From Centipeda artemidis DSM 19719 (lineage in GTDB: Bacteria > Bacillota > Negativicutes > Selenomonadales > Selenomonadaceae), in NCBI RefSeq assembly GCF_000426665.1, contig NZ_AUFU01000017.1:1-47210 (forward strand): DNA of 47,210 nt, given 5' to 3'. The notes below the pieces were generated by a model. That model was not told the origin of the DNA and searched no databases. It saw only the letters and a program-made list of their open reading frames with translations. Every line of letters starts with the position of its first letter. Position 1 is the first letter of the stretch. A program made the translations under genes and the position numbers. Shown here one piece after another: positions 14,940-23,529 of the stretch.

Positions 14940-17451
14940 TTTCAACGGCAGGACGGATGCGGTCGGCAACATGATCGGCGAGCATCCGCATTCCCTCATT
15001 GTCCTCCGTAACGGCGTTCTCGATTTGCACCTGTATGTGGATCTGTCGATTGTCCGTCATGGATGGCGCGGACTGATTCCCTTGTTGTGGAACACTCGCA
15101 CCCTGCCCCGCAGTTTGAATGCTCTGCGCTTGTGTCCCCAATCCTGCCATCATCTGTGCATACGAGAACTCCTGCCCGTTGACGCGAATGCGGGAACTGT
15201 CCTCACGCTTCTCGGGAGCGAAATTCGGCAGGAGATTCTCCATCGCCCATTTACGCCCGGACTGGAACTGCTGCAAAAGTTCCGGTGTCAGCCCCAGATC
15301 CTCTGCGGTCAGCTTGTTCTTTTTCCGAAGATACTCCATCAGCCCGACTTGCCCGGATTTCTTGAATACCTGCAGTTCCTCCTTCTGGGAGCGGAGGACT
15401 TCCAGAGCGGCGTTGCGTTTGGCATCGAGCTTCTGCTTCTCCGCCCAGCGTGTCGCTTCGACCTCGTCCAGTCCCTTCTGTACCCACGCATCCTTCTCGC
15501 GTTCAATCTCAGCAAGGCGGTTCTCAAGTTCCGTTTTCCAAATGGAGCGGATACTCCCCGCTACATCCTTCTCCCACTGCTCCATGACACGCGCTTTGCT
15601 CTCACTGAGCCACGCCTGCGTCTGCACCTCGTCCAAGCCCTTCTGCCGGAAGGCATCGGCTTCGCGGGCGATGGAGTCCAGCTTGTTCTGCAGGTCGGTC
15701 TTATAGAGCGCATTCGCCTTGTCCACAACGTCCCGCTGAAAGTCGGCGTAGATTTTCGCTTCCTTCGCCAGACGGTATTCGTCGATGAGATGCGGGTCTG
15801 CACCCTTCTGGAAGAAATCGAAGGCCTCACGATCCAGTGCATGAAGGCTGTTCTGGATGTCTGTGTGCGTCAGTGTATATAAGCTGTCCGTCAGTTGTGT
15901 GGTCGCCTTTGCAGACTCACTGACCGTCTTTGCGGCATCTTTCTCTGCCGCCGCACGGATTGCCGCAGCTTTGGCATTCTGCTCCTGCGCCTTGGCATTC
16001 TTCTCCGCCTCGGCACGCGCCTTCTCCTCTGCCGCCGCTTTCTCTTTGGCAAGTTTCTGCTGTTCTTGGTACTGCTTGTATTCATCACCATAGAGTGCGT
16101 CTAGAACGGTGCCGCCGAGGAACGGAACAGCAATCAGCGGAGATGCCACAGGATGATTCTTCATGAGCCACGCATTCGCTTCTGCGTGTTCATTGACCTT
16201 GTGAATCTGTTCTCCGACAAAGCCCGCAAGCTCCGCAACGGTCTTGAGTGCTTCGCCCCATCCTAGAACGGCGTCCTTGATCTCATCCTTGTTGTCCCGA
16301 ATCATTTCAACCAGAGATTCAAACCCATCATTGATCTCCGGCATGAGTTCCTCGGCGACAGGAAGGAGAGCTGCACCAAGCGCGAGTTTCAGCTGCCCCG
16401 CTTCCATCTCCATCGCACGCCACTTGAGATAGGTCTCATGCGCCTGCTCCGGGTCAAGCAGTCCCGTGGTCTTGACGCGAGATGAAATCGTCATCAGATC
16501 GTCATACTGTTCAAGAATAGGGATGAGTGCCGCCCCGCGTGCTCCGAGGACTTCTGCGGTATATGCTTCCTCCATGCCTGCTTCGCTTGCGGTCTTGTAT
16601 CCCTTGGCAAGCTGTGCCAGCTGCTCGTTCAGCGGCAGGAGATTCCCTTGCTGGTCTTTGAGCGCAATGCCAAAGCGCGAAAGTGCGCGGACGGTATCGT
16701 TGCCGCTCTCTCCCGCAACGGACACCTGCTTGTCGAGACGTGCAATGAGCGGAATGACGCTCTTGATGTCCGTATCCGCAAGCTGAAACATACGCCCCAG
16801 TTCAGCGGCTTCCCCCGCAGAGACGTGAAGTCGTTGCGTCAGCTTATAGACGTTCTCACCCGCAAGCATCGCGTCCTTGGTGATGTTGAACAGCCCTGCG
16901 CCGGTTGCCGCGACTGCCATAACGGCAGCCATCTTCGCGGAGAGGATATTGAATCCGCTCGTGAGATTCTTGACACCTGCCTGTGCTGCCGTCATCCCTG
17001 CGGAGATGCGCCCGCCAAGTGTGCCGGAGAGAACCGCACTTTCTTTTAGGCGGTTATTCAGTTTTCGCACCTCGGCTTCGGTCTGCGCGACGGTTCGTTG
17101 CTGACGCAGGAGATTGCTCTCTGCTCTACGGTAAGATGCGCTGTCCACGCCATCGTTTTTCTTTGCGGATTGGAGGACAGCGGCAAGAATCTGTTCTTTC
17201 TGCCGCTGAATATCCAACTCGCGGTTGATCGCCTGATGGCGTACCCTGATCTTGTCGAGTTCCGTCCCCACACCGTCGAGTTTCGCGAGGTCAGCATCCA
17301 GTTTCAGATGGATATTATTCGCCTTACTGTTGAGTCGCGCAATGGAATCCGAGACGGTCTTGCCCGCTGTGTCAAAGTCCAGCTGCAGCTGTGCGATGTT
17401 GAGACCGATGTCGAGATAGAGTTCATCAATCTTTTGTCCGCGCTTTGCCAC
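14899..17451 (-). CDS. Phage tail tape measure protein
   Basis: This 850-residue protein starts at GTG 17451 behind GGGAGGGG. The N-terminal half is mostly coiled coil (LNSKANNIHLKLDADLAKL). It is followed by a hydrophobic segment (MAAVMAVAATGAGLF) and the TMP motif region with AAELGRMFQLADTD. There is a long Ala/Lys/Glu helix (KAAAEEKARAEAEKNAKA). Three copies of a roughly 45-residue unit follow with the theme DALYKTDLQNKLDSIAREAD and then QKGLDEVQ or QKGLDEVE. Tape measures set siphophage tail length and enter the host during DNA injection. It is the longest gene of the prophage, in its normal place between the chaperones and the tail tip. Confidence 0.88.
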   Translation of the reverse strand: MAKRGQKIDELYLDIGLNIAQLQLDFDTAGKTVSDSIARLNSKANNIHLKLDADLAKLDGVGTELDKIRVRHQAINRELDIQRQKEQILAAVLQSAKKNDGVDSASYRRAESNLLRQQRTVAQTEAEVRKLNNRLKESAVLSGTLGGRISAGMTAAQAGVKNLTSGFNILSAKMAAVMAVAATGAGLFNITKDAMLAGENVYKLTQRLHVSAGEAAELGRMFQLADTDIKSVIPLIARLDKQVSVAGESGNDTVRALSRFGIALKDQQGNLLPLNEQLAQLAKGYKTASEAGMEEAYTAEVLGARGAALIPILEQYDDLMTISSRVKTTGLLDPEQAHETYLKWRAMEMEAGQLKLALGAALLPVAEELMPEINDGFESLVEMIRDNKDEIKDAVLGWGEALKTVAELAGFVGEQIHKVNEHAEANAWLMKNHPVASPLIAVPFLGGTVLDALYGDEYKQYQEQQKLAKEKAAAEEKARAEAEKNAKAQEQNAKAAAIRAAAEKDAAKTVSESAKATTQLTDSLYTLTHTDIQNSLHALDREAFDFFQKGADPHLIDEYRLAKEAKIYADFQRDVVDKANALYKTDLQNKLDSIAREADAFRQKGLDEVQTQAWLSESKARVMEQWEKDVAGSIRSIWKTELENRLAEIEREKDAWVQKGLDEVEATRWAEKQKLDAKRNAALEVLRSQKEELQVFKKSGQVGLMEYLRKKNKLTAEDLGLTPELLQQFQSGRKWAMENLLPNFAPEKREDSSRIRVNGQEFSYAQMMAGLGTQAQSIQTAGQGASVPQQGNQSAPSMTDNRQIHIQVQIENAVTEDNEGMRMLADHVADRIRPAVENALGGDSNSYSHW

Positions 17452-17463
17452 CCTATCCCCTCC

Positions 17464-17706
17464 CTACATCACGTCGTCAATATATCGCTCGGATTGCTGC
17501 TGTTCGCACAGTGCCGTCACGACAAGCTGATCAAGCAAAAACGTAATCTCATGTGAATCAACCTCGCGCATCGTCCATCCATATGCGGACTGCAGCCGCT
17601 CGTAATAGCGCAGTAAATTCTGGTACGGAGAAAGAACTACGCCTCTTTCTCCGTCTCCCCGTTTGGGAGGTTCACCAGTTTGGAAAACGTCAATGACTGA
17701 ACCCAT
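17464..17706 (-). CDS. Tail assembly chaperone, frameshift-encoded part (gpT-like)
   Basis: This frame overlaps the end of the first chaperone ORF by 70 bases in the -1 frame. It has no ribosome site at its own ATG, as expected for a part made only by frameshifting. The translated piece (LSPYQNLLRYYERLQSAYGW, then TMREVDSHEITFLLDQLV) resembles the second part of gpG/gpGT-type chaperones that recruit the tail tube protein to the tape measure. The fusion junction would read LVNLPN then RGDGERG. It stops 13 bases before the tape measure start. Confidence 0.75.
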   Translation of the reverse strand: MGSVIDVFQTGEPPKRGDGERGVVLSPYQNLLRYYERLQSAYGWTMREVDSHEITFLLDQLVVTALCEQQQSERYIDDVM

Positions 17707-17951
17707 CGAAAGAGTGCGCGTGTCAGTGGAACAATGTCCGCAACGTCTACATTCTCCTCCACGGATTCCTTCGTCACTTCCTCGCGTCCGAAGCCGAGAA
17801 TGATCAGTCGGACATGCTCGTTCAGAAAATCTTCAAGGCTCAGACCTTCCTTGTCGGCATCAAAAAAGGCAAGAAACGCACGCCAGACCTTCATCTTCGG
17901 AGGGTTCGGCGTAATCTCCCTGCCCGCAATATGCAGTTTCGGTGTATCCAT
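17637..17951 (-). CDS. Tail assembly chaperone, first part (gpG-like)
   Basis: The product is about 104 residues. ATG 17951 is favoured over the adjacent ATG 17954 because GGAGG is 5 bases away. It is acidic and helical (AGREITPNPPKMKVWRAFL, EDFLNEHVRLIILGFG), as in XkdN/gpG-type chaperones that coat the tape measure during tail building and are absent from the virion. Near its end lies the slippery heptamer at 17661-17667, which gives a longer fusion with the following frame. It sits in the usual place between the major tail protein and the tape measure. Confidence 0.75.
   Translation of the reverse strand: MDTPKLHIAGREITPNPPKMKVWRAFLAFFDADKEGLSLEDFLNEHVRLIILGFGREEVTKESVEENVDVADIVPLTRALFRWVQSLTFSKLVNLPNGETEKEA
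17661..17667 (-). other. Programmed -1 frameshift site (C CCA AAC)
   Basis: On the coding strand the zero frame reads CTC CCA AAC GGG, so the heptamer is C CCA AAC, a canonical X XXY YYZ slippery sequence. A one-base backward slip places the ribosome on CGG GGA GAC, the open frame of the second chaperone part, while the zero frame stops 19 bases beyond the heptamer. Confidence 0.8.
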
Positions 17952-17962
17952 CATGTCCTCCC

Positions 17963-18562
17963 TCAGACCTGCTCGTACCACTTCGAGCCTGTCTCTGCGG
18001 CAAAGCCCGCTGCCTCCTCGTCAGCCTTGGCGTAGGACAGCCCGTCCGAGAGGCGGTAGATCGCCTTTGCCGTGAGCGTCGGCGTATCGAACTGAATGCT
18101 CTCCTGCTTCGAGTTGCCGCTCTCAGAGGGTTCCGTGAATTGGACTTTGTAGAATTTGGTGTATCTCTTCTTCCCGTTGCGCTTATCCGACTGAAAGAGG
18201 ACGGCGAAGTATGGCGCGACATCGTCCTTGCCCGCCTTCATTACGCCGTTCTCGATACTGTGTCCCAGAAGATACGCCGTGTATTCCAAAGGAAGCGCGG
18301 CGGTATCAAACGTCAGATCGTAGGATGCGGTATTCGACGCCGTATCCACGGACTGACCGTCGGCAAAAAGCTCCGCCTGATTCGTCTGCGGCTTGATGTC
18401 CACCTTGCGGAGCAATTTCCCGAGCGGAATGGGTTTCTCGTAGGTCGCACTGCCGCCCGCCTCATCGGTGAGCATTTTTGCGATGTGAAGTTTCTGGATG
18501 TTGATGAACTGCCCGCTCGTAAGATTCCCTGCGGGCTTTCCCGTTGGTGTTGGTCCCGGCAT
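17963..18562 (-). CDS. Major tail protein (phi13-type)
   Basis: This 199-residue protein starts at ATG 18562 behind GGGAG. The sequence matches the phi13-like major tail protein pattern: ATYEKPIPLGKLLRKVDIKP near the N-terminus, a middle with ASYDLTFDTAALPLEYTAYL, then an FKVQF-type strand and a C-terminal KAIYRLSDG motif. This protein stacks in hexamer rings around the tape measure to form the non-contractile siphophage tail tube. The neighbours, connectors upstream and chaperones downstream, agree. Confidence 0.85.
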   Translation of the reverse strand: MPGPTPTGKPAGNLTSGQFINIQKLHIAKMLTDEAGGSATYEKPIPLGKLLRKVDIKPQTNQAELFADGQSVDTASNTASYDLTFDTAALPLEYTAYLLGHSIENGVMKAGKDDVAPYFAVLFQSDKRNGKKRYTKFYKVQFTEPSESGNSKQESIQFDTPTLTAKAIYRLSDGLSYAKADEEAAGFAAETGSKWYEQV

Positions 18563-18563
18563 T

Positions 18564-18926
18564 TTATTCTCCCTCCACTACTGTTCTGTAATCTGTGATT
18601 TCCACGAATATATCTTTCTGAACGAACTCCTGCGTCTGCGCCCTTACAAAGCCGAGCGGCAGGAGTACACTTTTTACGGCTTTATGGATTTCCCGAAACC
18701 GTCCGTCCTTCGTCAGAATATGGATACGCACCGTGATTCGGCGTTCCAGTTCCGCACCGTCTGCCGAGAGCGCAGGAACGTCGGAAATGACAGAGTAGAC
18801 GAGAATCGGATATGTCCCCGCGTCGGGACTGCGTCCGTGATAGATGCCCTTCTTCCCATGTGCAAGAAGTTGAGACAGTGTTTTGGAACGCACAAGTGCC
18901 TGATACACCATCCGTGCCGTACTCAT
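18564..18926 (-). CDS. Tail completion protein (DUF3168-like)
   Basis: This protein of about 120 residues starts at ATG 18926, sharing ATGA with the previous stop. MVYQALVRSKTLSQLLAHGK with the pattern GTYPILVYSVISDVPALSAD and ERRITVRIHILTKD is typical of DUF3168-type tail terminator or completion proteins. These cap the tail tube where it meets the head connector. The gene order (head closure, HK97 gp10-like, this gene, major tail protein) is the standard siphophage arrangement. Confidence 0.7.
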   Translation of the reverse strand: MSTARMVYQALVRSKTLSQLLAHGKKGIYHGRSPDAGTYPILVYSVISDVPALSADGAELERRITVRIHILTKDGRFREIHKAVKSVLLPLGFVRAQTQEFVQKDIFVEITDYRTVVEGE

Positions 18927-19321
18927 TTCCCTCTCCTCCGAATAGCAGACCTTACGGCATCGACGATGGCAGAACGGATTCCGTCCTTCTTGGCATCGAG
19001 CGCGGGATAGAGAAACGGCTTGTTGATGCGTGGGCTGAACTCGACAAGAACGCCGTAGAATACGCCATCTTGAGACTCCGCATCCGCCGCAATCCTCCAA
19101 ACAGAGCCGTCCTTCCGGCGCAGACGTTTGTGGATGGAATCCCGCAGCGCACCTTTGACCACGCGCTTATCTGTTCCCGTATAGACGGGACAGCGGTTCT
19201 TTGCCTCCGCGACCACATCGTCCGCTCCGTGCGCGAGTGCTGCCTTTGCCGCAGCCGTCGCCTCTGCGCCGAGTTCGGACAATATCTTCTCGGCAGAGAC
19301 GAAACCTCGGTATCTAGCCAT
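18923..19321 (-). CDS. HK97 gp10-like head-tail/tail completion protein
   Basis: This protein of about 132 residues starts at ATG 19321 and overlaps the preceding gene by 8 bases. Its N-terminal long helix (ILSELGAEATAAAKAALAHG) and the segment EAKNRCPVYTGTDKRVVKGA, then LRDSIHKR, match the gp10 family pattern P.dTG.L..SI. It also ends with the typical PFLYPALDA and a basic tail. Proteins of this family join preassembled tails to DNA-filled heads. Confidence 0.78.
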   Translation of the reverse strand: MARYRGFVSAEKILSELGAEATAAAKAALAHGADDVVAEAKNRCPVYTGTDKRVVKGALRDSIHKRLRRKDGSVWRIAADAESQDGVFYGVLVEFSPRINKPFLYPALDAKKDGIRSAIVDAVRSAIRRRGK

Positions 19322-19652
19322 CTTCCACCAACTCCCCGCATTCCAGAACAAGCCACCGTTTCTTCCCGCCGAGCGGATACGGTGGCGCAATCGGTGTGAG
19401 CATTTTATCTCCCCAACGGATACGATCCGTCACGCGCACATCCGTACGGTAACGAATGACGATGCGGTAATCCACCTCCTGCACCTTCTCCGCATACCCG
19501 TCGGAGATTTTCGCGGCAAAGGGCAGAACGAGCGCCCATGCTTTCCCGACTTCCTGTGTTGTTTGCGCGAGGATATTTCCCTCATCATCCGTATCTGTCA
19601 CAGGGCGCAGGATGGAAATTCGGTGACGCAGTTCGCTCATAGACACCTGCAT
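19314..19652 (-). CDS. Phage head closure / head-tail adaptor protein
   Basis: This 112-residue protein starts at ATG 19652, adjacent to the upstream stop and behind GGAGGTC. LRHRISILRPVTDTDDEGN at the N-terminus and the strand pattern ending in the KRWLVLECGE segment fit the SPP1 gp16-like head-tail joining family. These proteins form a stopper ring under the connector that keeps DNA inside after packaging. The place between the gp6-like connector and the gp10-like gene supports this. Confidence 0.8.
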   Translation of the reverse strand: MQVSMSELRHRISILRPVTDTDDEGNILAQTTQEVGKAWALVLPFAAKISDGYAEKVQEVDYRIVIRYRTDVRVTDRIRWGDKMLTPIAPPYPLGGKKRWLVLECGELVEDG

Positions 19653-19928
19653 CTAAAAGACCTCCTTCCGAACGCCGAAGAGAAGCGACCGCAGTGTCAA
19701 GGCAAGCCCTCTGTGATCCGCTTCCTCCCGATGTTCATAGAGATAGGAGACAGCATAGAGGATTGCAACGCGCACAATGGCCTGATCTTCAACCTTGGAC
19801 AGCTTCTTCACGCTCAGTAATGCAGTACAAATCTGTTCTGCCGTTTCCGTAAAGTGCGTGAGGAGATCGTCCTCCTCATCTCCGTCAATTCGCAGATACT
19901 GCTTGACTGCTGCAAGCGGCACAAGCAT
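19653..19928 (-). CDS. Head-tail connector (HK97 gp6-like)
   Basis: This 91-residue, mostly helical protein starts at ATG 19928 behind GGGGAGGTGG. The beginning (LAAVKQYLRIDGDEEDDLLT) and the helices that follow are typical of gp6-like DNA packaging/connector proteins, which form a ring below the portal. It directly follows the major capsid protein gene and is abutted by the head closure gene. Confidence 0.82.
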   Translation of the reverse strand: MLVPLAAVKQYLRIDGDEEDDLLTHFTETAEQICTALLSVKKLSKVEDQAIVRVAILYAVSYLYEHREEADHRGLALTLRSLLFGVRKEVF

Positions 19929-19962
19929 AGAACCACCTCCCCTCTTTGCCGCAAAACATACA

Positions 19963-21138
19963 TCAGCCCTTCATCTTGAGTGTCTGCACGGCTTCCTCAA
20001 GAACGAGCTTACCGTCCACACGCTCCTTCATGACGTAGCCGACCATGCCGTTGCCCGCAAACAGCTCCTTGAGTTCCTGGAGTGCGCGAGTGCCGCGATC
20101 CCCGATGTTGTAGTAGGAGTAATCGCCGAACGCGATGACGGTCTTGCCTGCTGCAATAGCCGGCATATATGCCGAGGAGTACACGGGGTAGCCGAGCAGA
20201 CGGTCGGGTTCGCCCATCTGGTACGACGGCTGCCAGAAATACGCACCGTTCGCATCCTTGAGCTTTCGGATGCTTGCAAGGGTCTGATCGTTGACGATGA
20301 ATGCCGCATTCTTGCGGTAGGGACGCTTGAGACTGTAGACGAGCGTCACGAGTTCGTCCGCCTTGATGTCTGCCGCCGCCGTGGTGACGGATGTCTTTGC
20401 CGAGGTGAGAAGCCCCTTCGGCTTGTGCGTCCCGTCGCCATTCAGGAACGCATCCTCCTCTGCATTGCCGAGTGCCTTGCCGAACTGCTCAATGAGGTAG
20501 TTCTCAAGCTTGAAGGCGTTGTCGTAGAGAAGCTCTTCCGTTACCTTGACTGCGACATGGAGCTTGTGCGCGTCGAGAACGATCTGGTCGAAGGTCGCGT
20601 CCCCGAAGGTGAGCGGCGCGCCCTCCTCAATCCACGCAGCCGCAGGTTTTGTGGCGGCGATGTTGATCTTGTGCTCCCCGCTCGTTGTGATGACCGTCGC
20701 AAGCGGACGCAGGACGTTCTCTTCATCCAGAACGTCGATCAGACGCTGATCGTACTCTTCGGGTACGAGATAGCCGCCGTTTGCATCCACACCTTCCTGC
20801 AGGACGTTCTCCACCTGCCGGAAGTTCGTACGCAGTGCCTTCAGCATCGCCGCACGGTATGCCTCGCTTGCACGACCTGTCTTTTCGGAAGCGAATCCTG
20901 CGCCCGGTGTATTGGTGATTGCCGACGTTACAGGCTTTGCAAGCTGCGCGTCAAGAATTGCCTGTCGCTCCATGCGCTCGATGTCCTTGCCGAGTGCAAG
21001 CACCTCGTTCTCCATCTGCTCGTATGCCTTTGCCTCTTCTGCCGTAAGGCGGCCGTCCTTCTCGTGTTCGTCGAGGAACTGCTTTGCCTGTTCCCACATT
21101 TCTGCACGCTTCTCGCGCATTGCCATGATCTTATCCAT
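19963..21138 (-). CDS. Major capsid protein (HK97 fold)
   Basis: This 391-residue protein starts at ATG 21138 behind GGAGGGA. The N-terminal roughly 100 residues are a charged coiled-coil delta domain (MREKRAEMWEQAKQFLDEHE) that acts as built-in scaffold and is cut off by the prohead protease; the cut should fall near the PGAGFASEKTGRASEA region. The rest is the HK97 shell fold: GGYLVPEEYDQRLID, EWAAWIEEG-like PAAAWIEEGAPL, and a C-terminal part with LLGYPVYSSAYMP. Length is typical. Confidence 0.95.
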   Translation of the reverse strand: MDKIMAMREKRAEMWEQAKQFLDEHEKDGRLTAEEAKAYEQMENEVLALGKDIERMERQAILDAQLAKPVTSAITNTPGAGFASEKTGRASEAYRAAMLKALRTNFRQVENVLQEGVDANGGYLVPEEYDQRLIDVLDEENVLRPLATVITTSGEHKINIAATKPAAAWIEEGAPLTFGDATFDQIVLDAHKLHVAVKVTEELLYDNAFKLENYLIEQFGKALGNAEEDAFLNGDGTHKPKGLLTSAKTSVTTAAADIKADELVTLVYSLKRPYRKNAAFIVNDQTLASIRKLKDANGAYFWQPSYQMGEPDRLLGYPVYSSAYMPAIAAGKTVIAFGDYSYYNIGDRGTRALQELKELFAGNGMVGYVMKERVDGKLVLEEAVQTLKMKG

Positions 21139-21153
21139 GTTCTTGTCCCTCCG

Positions 21154-21849
21154 TTAGTGTGAAATAGAAAAGAGCCGCTTCTTAAACGGCTCTGCATCGA
21201 CATTATTTGTTTGTGTCCCCTGCCCGAATTTCGAGAGCAGGGAGTTTGTGACGGCGGCGCGGGAGAAAATCAGCCCGTCTGCCGCCTCGCCTGTGAGATG
21301 TTCCCGATTCTCATAGAGAACGGAATCCGCAAATCCAAGCTCCACCGCTTTCTTTGCGTTCATCCATGTCTCGGCATCCATCAGCCGTGAAATCTTCGCA
21401 CGGGACAGCCCCGTCTTGATCTCATAAGCGTTGATGATGCTCTCCTTGATCTCGGCAAGGAACGTGATCGTCCGCTCCATCTCGTGTGTATCCCCGATGG
21501 AGACGGTCATGGGATTGTGGATCATCAACATCCCCAAGGGAGAAATCTCAACGGTCGTTCCTGCCATTGCGACGACGGATGCGGCGGAAGCGGCAATCCC
21601 GTCAATCTTGACATTGACGTTCCCCTTATACTCCATCAGCATATTGTAGATCTGCGCCGCCGCATAGCAGTCCCCGCCCGGAGAGTTGATCCAGAGGTCA
21701 ATATCTCCCTCGGCGGCGTGAAGCTCAGATCGAAACATCTGAGGTGTAATTTCATCACCCCACCACGTTTCGTCCGAGATTTCACCGTCCAGAAGCAAGA
21801 CACGCTTCTCTCCCTCGTTCCGCACCCAGTTCCAAAATTTACGTTTCAT
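21154..21849 (-). CDS. Prohead protease (ClpP-like serine protease)
   Basis: This 231-residue protein starts at ATG 21849 behind GAAAGGAGAGG and overlaps the portal gene by 11 bases. The ClpP fold is shown by INSPGGDCYAAAQIYNML, then GIAASAASVVAMAG (nucleophile about Ser89), MLMIHNPM (His111) and MDAETWMNAKKAVELGFAD (Asp158). It removes the capsid delta domain during head maturation. A hairpin with a U-rich tail (21171-21193) lies inside its last codons, just before the capsid gene. Confidence 0.92.
   Translation of the reverse strand: MKRKFWNWVRNEGEKRVLLLDGEISDETWWGDEITPQMFRSELHAAEGDIDLWINSPGGDCYAAAQIYNMLMEYKGNVNVKIDGIAASAASVVAMAGTTVEISPLGMLMIHNPMTVSIGDTHEMERTITFLAEIKESIINAYEIKTGLSRAKISRLMDAETWMNAKKAVELGFADSVLYENREHLTGEAADGLIFSRAAVTNSLLSKFGQGTQTNNVDAEPFKKRLFSISH
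21171..21193 (-). terminator. Hairpin before the capsid gene (terminator-like)
   Basis: In minus-strand direction AGAGCCG pairs with CGGCTCT around a 9-base loop, followed by TTTTCT. It lies inside the protease 3' end and 33 bases before the capsid start. Because the capsid must be highly expressed, an RNA-processing or mRNA-stabilising role is as likely as partial termination. Confidence 0.5.
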
Positions 21850-23089
21850 CGCCCTCTCCTTTCTTGTTGGCGAATAAACCTGCGTCCCTCAGTTTTGTCA
21901 TGTTCCCGTTGATAAGGTACAGATCGCCGCCCTCCTCCGCTTCGATGGGATTCATGTCCTCAAGCCTGCGGATGTCGTTCGCGGAGAGCCATCCGTTCTG
22001 CCGCCCGATGGCATATCCCTCCATGCGGCTCTTGTAGTCCCCGCGCAGAAGACCGTCCACGTTGAAGCGAATGAAGTAATCCTTCCGCTCTTTATCCGTC
22101 AGCAGTGCTTTCTGCAGCGACTGCTCCCATCGCATGACCCACGGATTCAAAGTGTATTTGACGAACTCAAGCGACTGCTGCTCGATATTCGAGAAGCTGG
22201 ACTTCTCCAAATCCCCGACCATATGCGGCGGCACACGGTAAAGCCGTGCAATCTCGTCGATCTGGAACTTCCTCGTCTCTAGGAACTGCGCCTCTTCGGG
22301 CGGTATGGCAATCTGCTGATACTTTACACCTTCCTCGAGGACGGCGATCCTGCCCGTGTTCATCGTGCCGCCGTAAACGGCGTGCCAACTCTCACGGAGC
22401 TTTGACGGGTCTTTCAGAACACCCGGATGCTCAAGCACGCCGCCCGGACGCGCTCCGTTCTTGAAGAAGGCTGCTCCGTACTCCTCTGTCGCAAGGGCAA
22501 TGCCGATGGCGTTCTTTGCCATAGCGATGGGACTGTAGCCGACCAGACCATCGAAGCCGAGTCCCGGAATGTGGAGGACATCCTCGCGTCGCAAACGAAT
22601 CTGCCCCTTATCTTTGAAGTTCGGATTCTCCTCCGTGCTTCTCGTGTAGGTGTAGTAGAGTTCCCCCGTGCGGCTGTCACGACCGACCTCCATCTTGTCC
22701 GGGAGCAGCGGATAGAGACCAAGGACACGCCCTCTGCCATCTCGAAGTATCTGGGCATAAGCATTTCCCCACAGAAGGAGATGTGCCATGAGAGTCTCGC
22801 GGAATACGAAACTCATCATCTCAGGATTCGGCGCATCGTGGAGCAGGAAATACAGCGGATGCTCCGGTACACGTTCTTTGCCCTGCCCTTTGTATGCGTA
22901 AACATGAAGGGGCAGCCCTGCGATGGATTCGGCAAGAATACGGACACAGGCATAGACTGCCGTCATCTGCATTGCAGTACGTTCGTTGACCGCCTTGCCC
23001 GCCGCCGTCTGCCCAAACAAAAAGGACAAGCCGCCGAGATGATTCGTAGGCTTGTCCCGCGAACGAAAGAGTTTGCTGAATAGGTTCAT
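21839..23089 (-). CDS. Phage portal protein (HK97 family)
   Basis: This 416-residue protein starts at ATG 23089 behind AAGGAG. It shows the portal family features: AMQMTAVYACVRILAESIAG, PLHVYAY, the segment LLWGNAYAQILRDGRGRVLG, DVLHIPGLGFDGLVGYSPI and FQIDEIARLYRVPPHMVGD before KSSFSNIEQQSLEF. It forms the twelve-fold channel through which terminase pumps DNA. It lies between terL and the protease as usual, except that a plus-strand toxin-antitoxin pair has been placed between terL and this gene. Confidence 0.94.
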   Translation of the reverse strand: MNLFSKLFRSRDKPTNHLGGLSFLFGQTAAGKAVNERTAMQMTAVYACVRILAESIAGLPLHVYAYKGQGKERVPEHPLYFLLHDAPNPEMMSFVFRETLMAHLLLWGNAYAQILRDGRGRVLGLYPLLPDKMEVGRDSRTGELYYTYTRSTEENPNFKDKGQIRLRREDVLHIPGLGFDGLVGYSPIAMAKNAIGIALATEEYGAAFFKNGARPGGVLEHPGVLKDPSKLRESWHAVYGGTMNTGRIAVLEEGVKYQQIAIPPEEAQFLETRKFQIDEIARLYRVPPHMVGDLEKSSFSNIEQQSLEFVKYTLNPWVMRWEQSLQKALLTDKERKDYFIRFNVDGLLRGDYKSRMEGYAIGRQNGWLSANDIRRLEDMNPIEAEEGGDLYLINGNMTKLRDAGLFANKKGEGDET

Positions 23090-23101
23090 ATGTTATTCTC
23101 C

Positions 23102-23130
23102 TTGCACAATGATAGCTTTTATGCTATCAT
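23102..23130 (+). promoter_or_regulatory. Promoter and operator of the toxin-antitoxin pair
   Basis: TTGCAC (23102-23107) and TATCAT (23125-23130) are 17 bases apart, a good sigma-A type promoter. A perfect 8-bp inverted repeat, ATGATAGC at 23109-23116 and GCTATCAT at 23123-23130, covers the spacer and -10. It is probably the binding site through which the antitoxin represses its own operon. Confidence 0.75.
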
Positions 23131-23157
23131 CAAAGTGTCTTTAAGAGGGAGTATAAT

Positions 23158-23529
23158 ATGTATCGAATTGAGTTCTACGAGAAAAGAAACGGGACATCCG
23201 ACGTATGGAATTTTCTCGAGGAGTTACGTGAAAAAAGCAAGACGAACAAAGATGCGCGGATTCAATATGATCAGATCATCTTTTACATCGATCTTTTGGC
23301 ACGCAACGGAACGAGATTACCGAGTAAGATCACAAAATATCTGGAAGATGATATATGGGAACTTCGCCCCGGAAACAACCGGATCTTCTACTTCTATTAC
23401 GCAGACGGTCAATATGTTCTGCTGCACCACTTTCGGAAGAAAAGTATGAAGACACCGCCGCGCGAACTAGCCCGTGCAAAAGAAGCACGAACCGATTACC
23501 TTCGTCAGCAAAAGGAGCGAGGAAAATGA
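23158..23529 (+). CDS. HigB/RelE-type toxin (phage Gp49-like family)
   Basis: This 123-residue basic protein starts at ATG 23158 behind GAGGGAG. YRIEFYEKRNGTSDVWNFLEE, then KYLEDDIWELRPGNNRIFYFY and VLLHHFRKKSMKTPPRELARA, is the pattern of the Gp49-like HigB toxin family, relatives of RelE that cut mRNA in the ribosome. The conserved R...RIFY...H.F.KK residues of the active surface are present. The stop overlaps the antitoxin start (ATGA). It is one of only two clear plus-strand genes inside the prophage. Confidence 0.88.
   Translation: MYRIEFYEKRNGTSDVWNFLEELREKSKTNKDARIQYDQIIFYIDLLARNGTRLPSKITKYLEDDIWELRPGNNRIFYFYYADGQYVLLHHFRKKSMKTPPRELARAKEARTDYLRQQKERGK

Noticed and set aside
19795-21162. 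Plus-strand open frame of 455 codons across the capsid gene
   Set aside because: Antisense of the well-supported major capsid gene; the codon bias of the true gene leaves this strand open.
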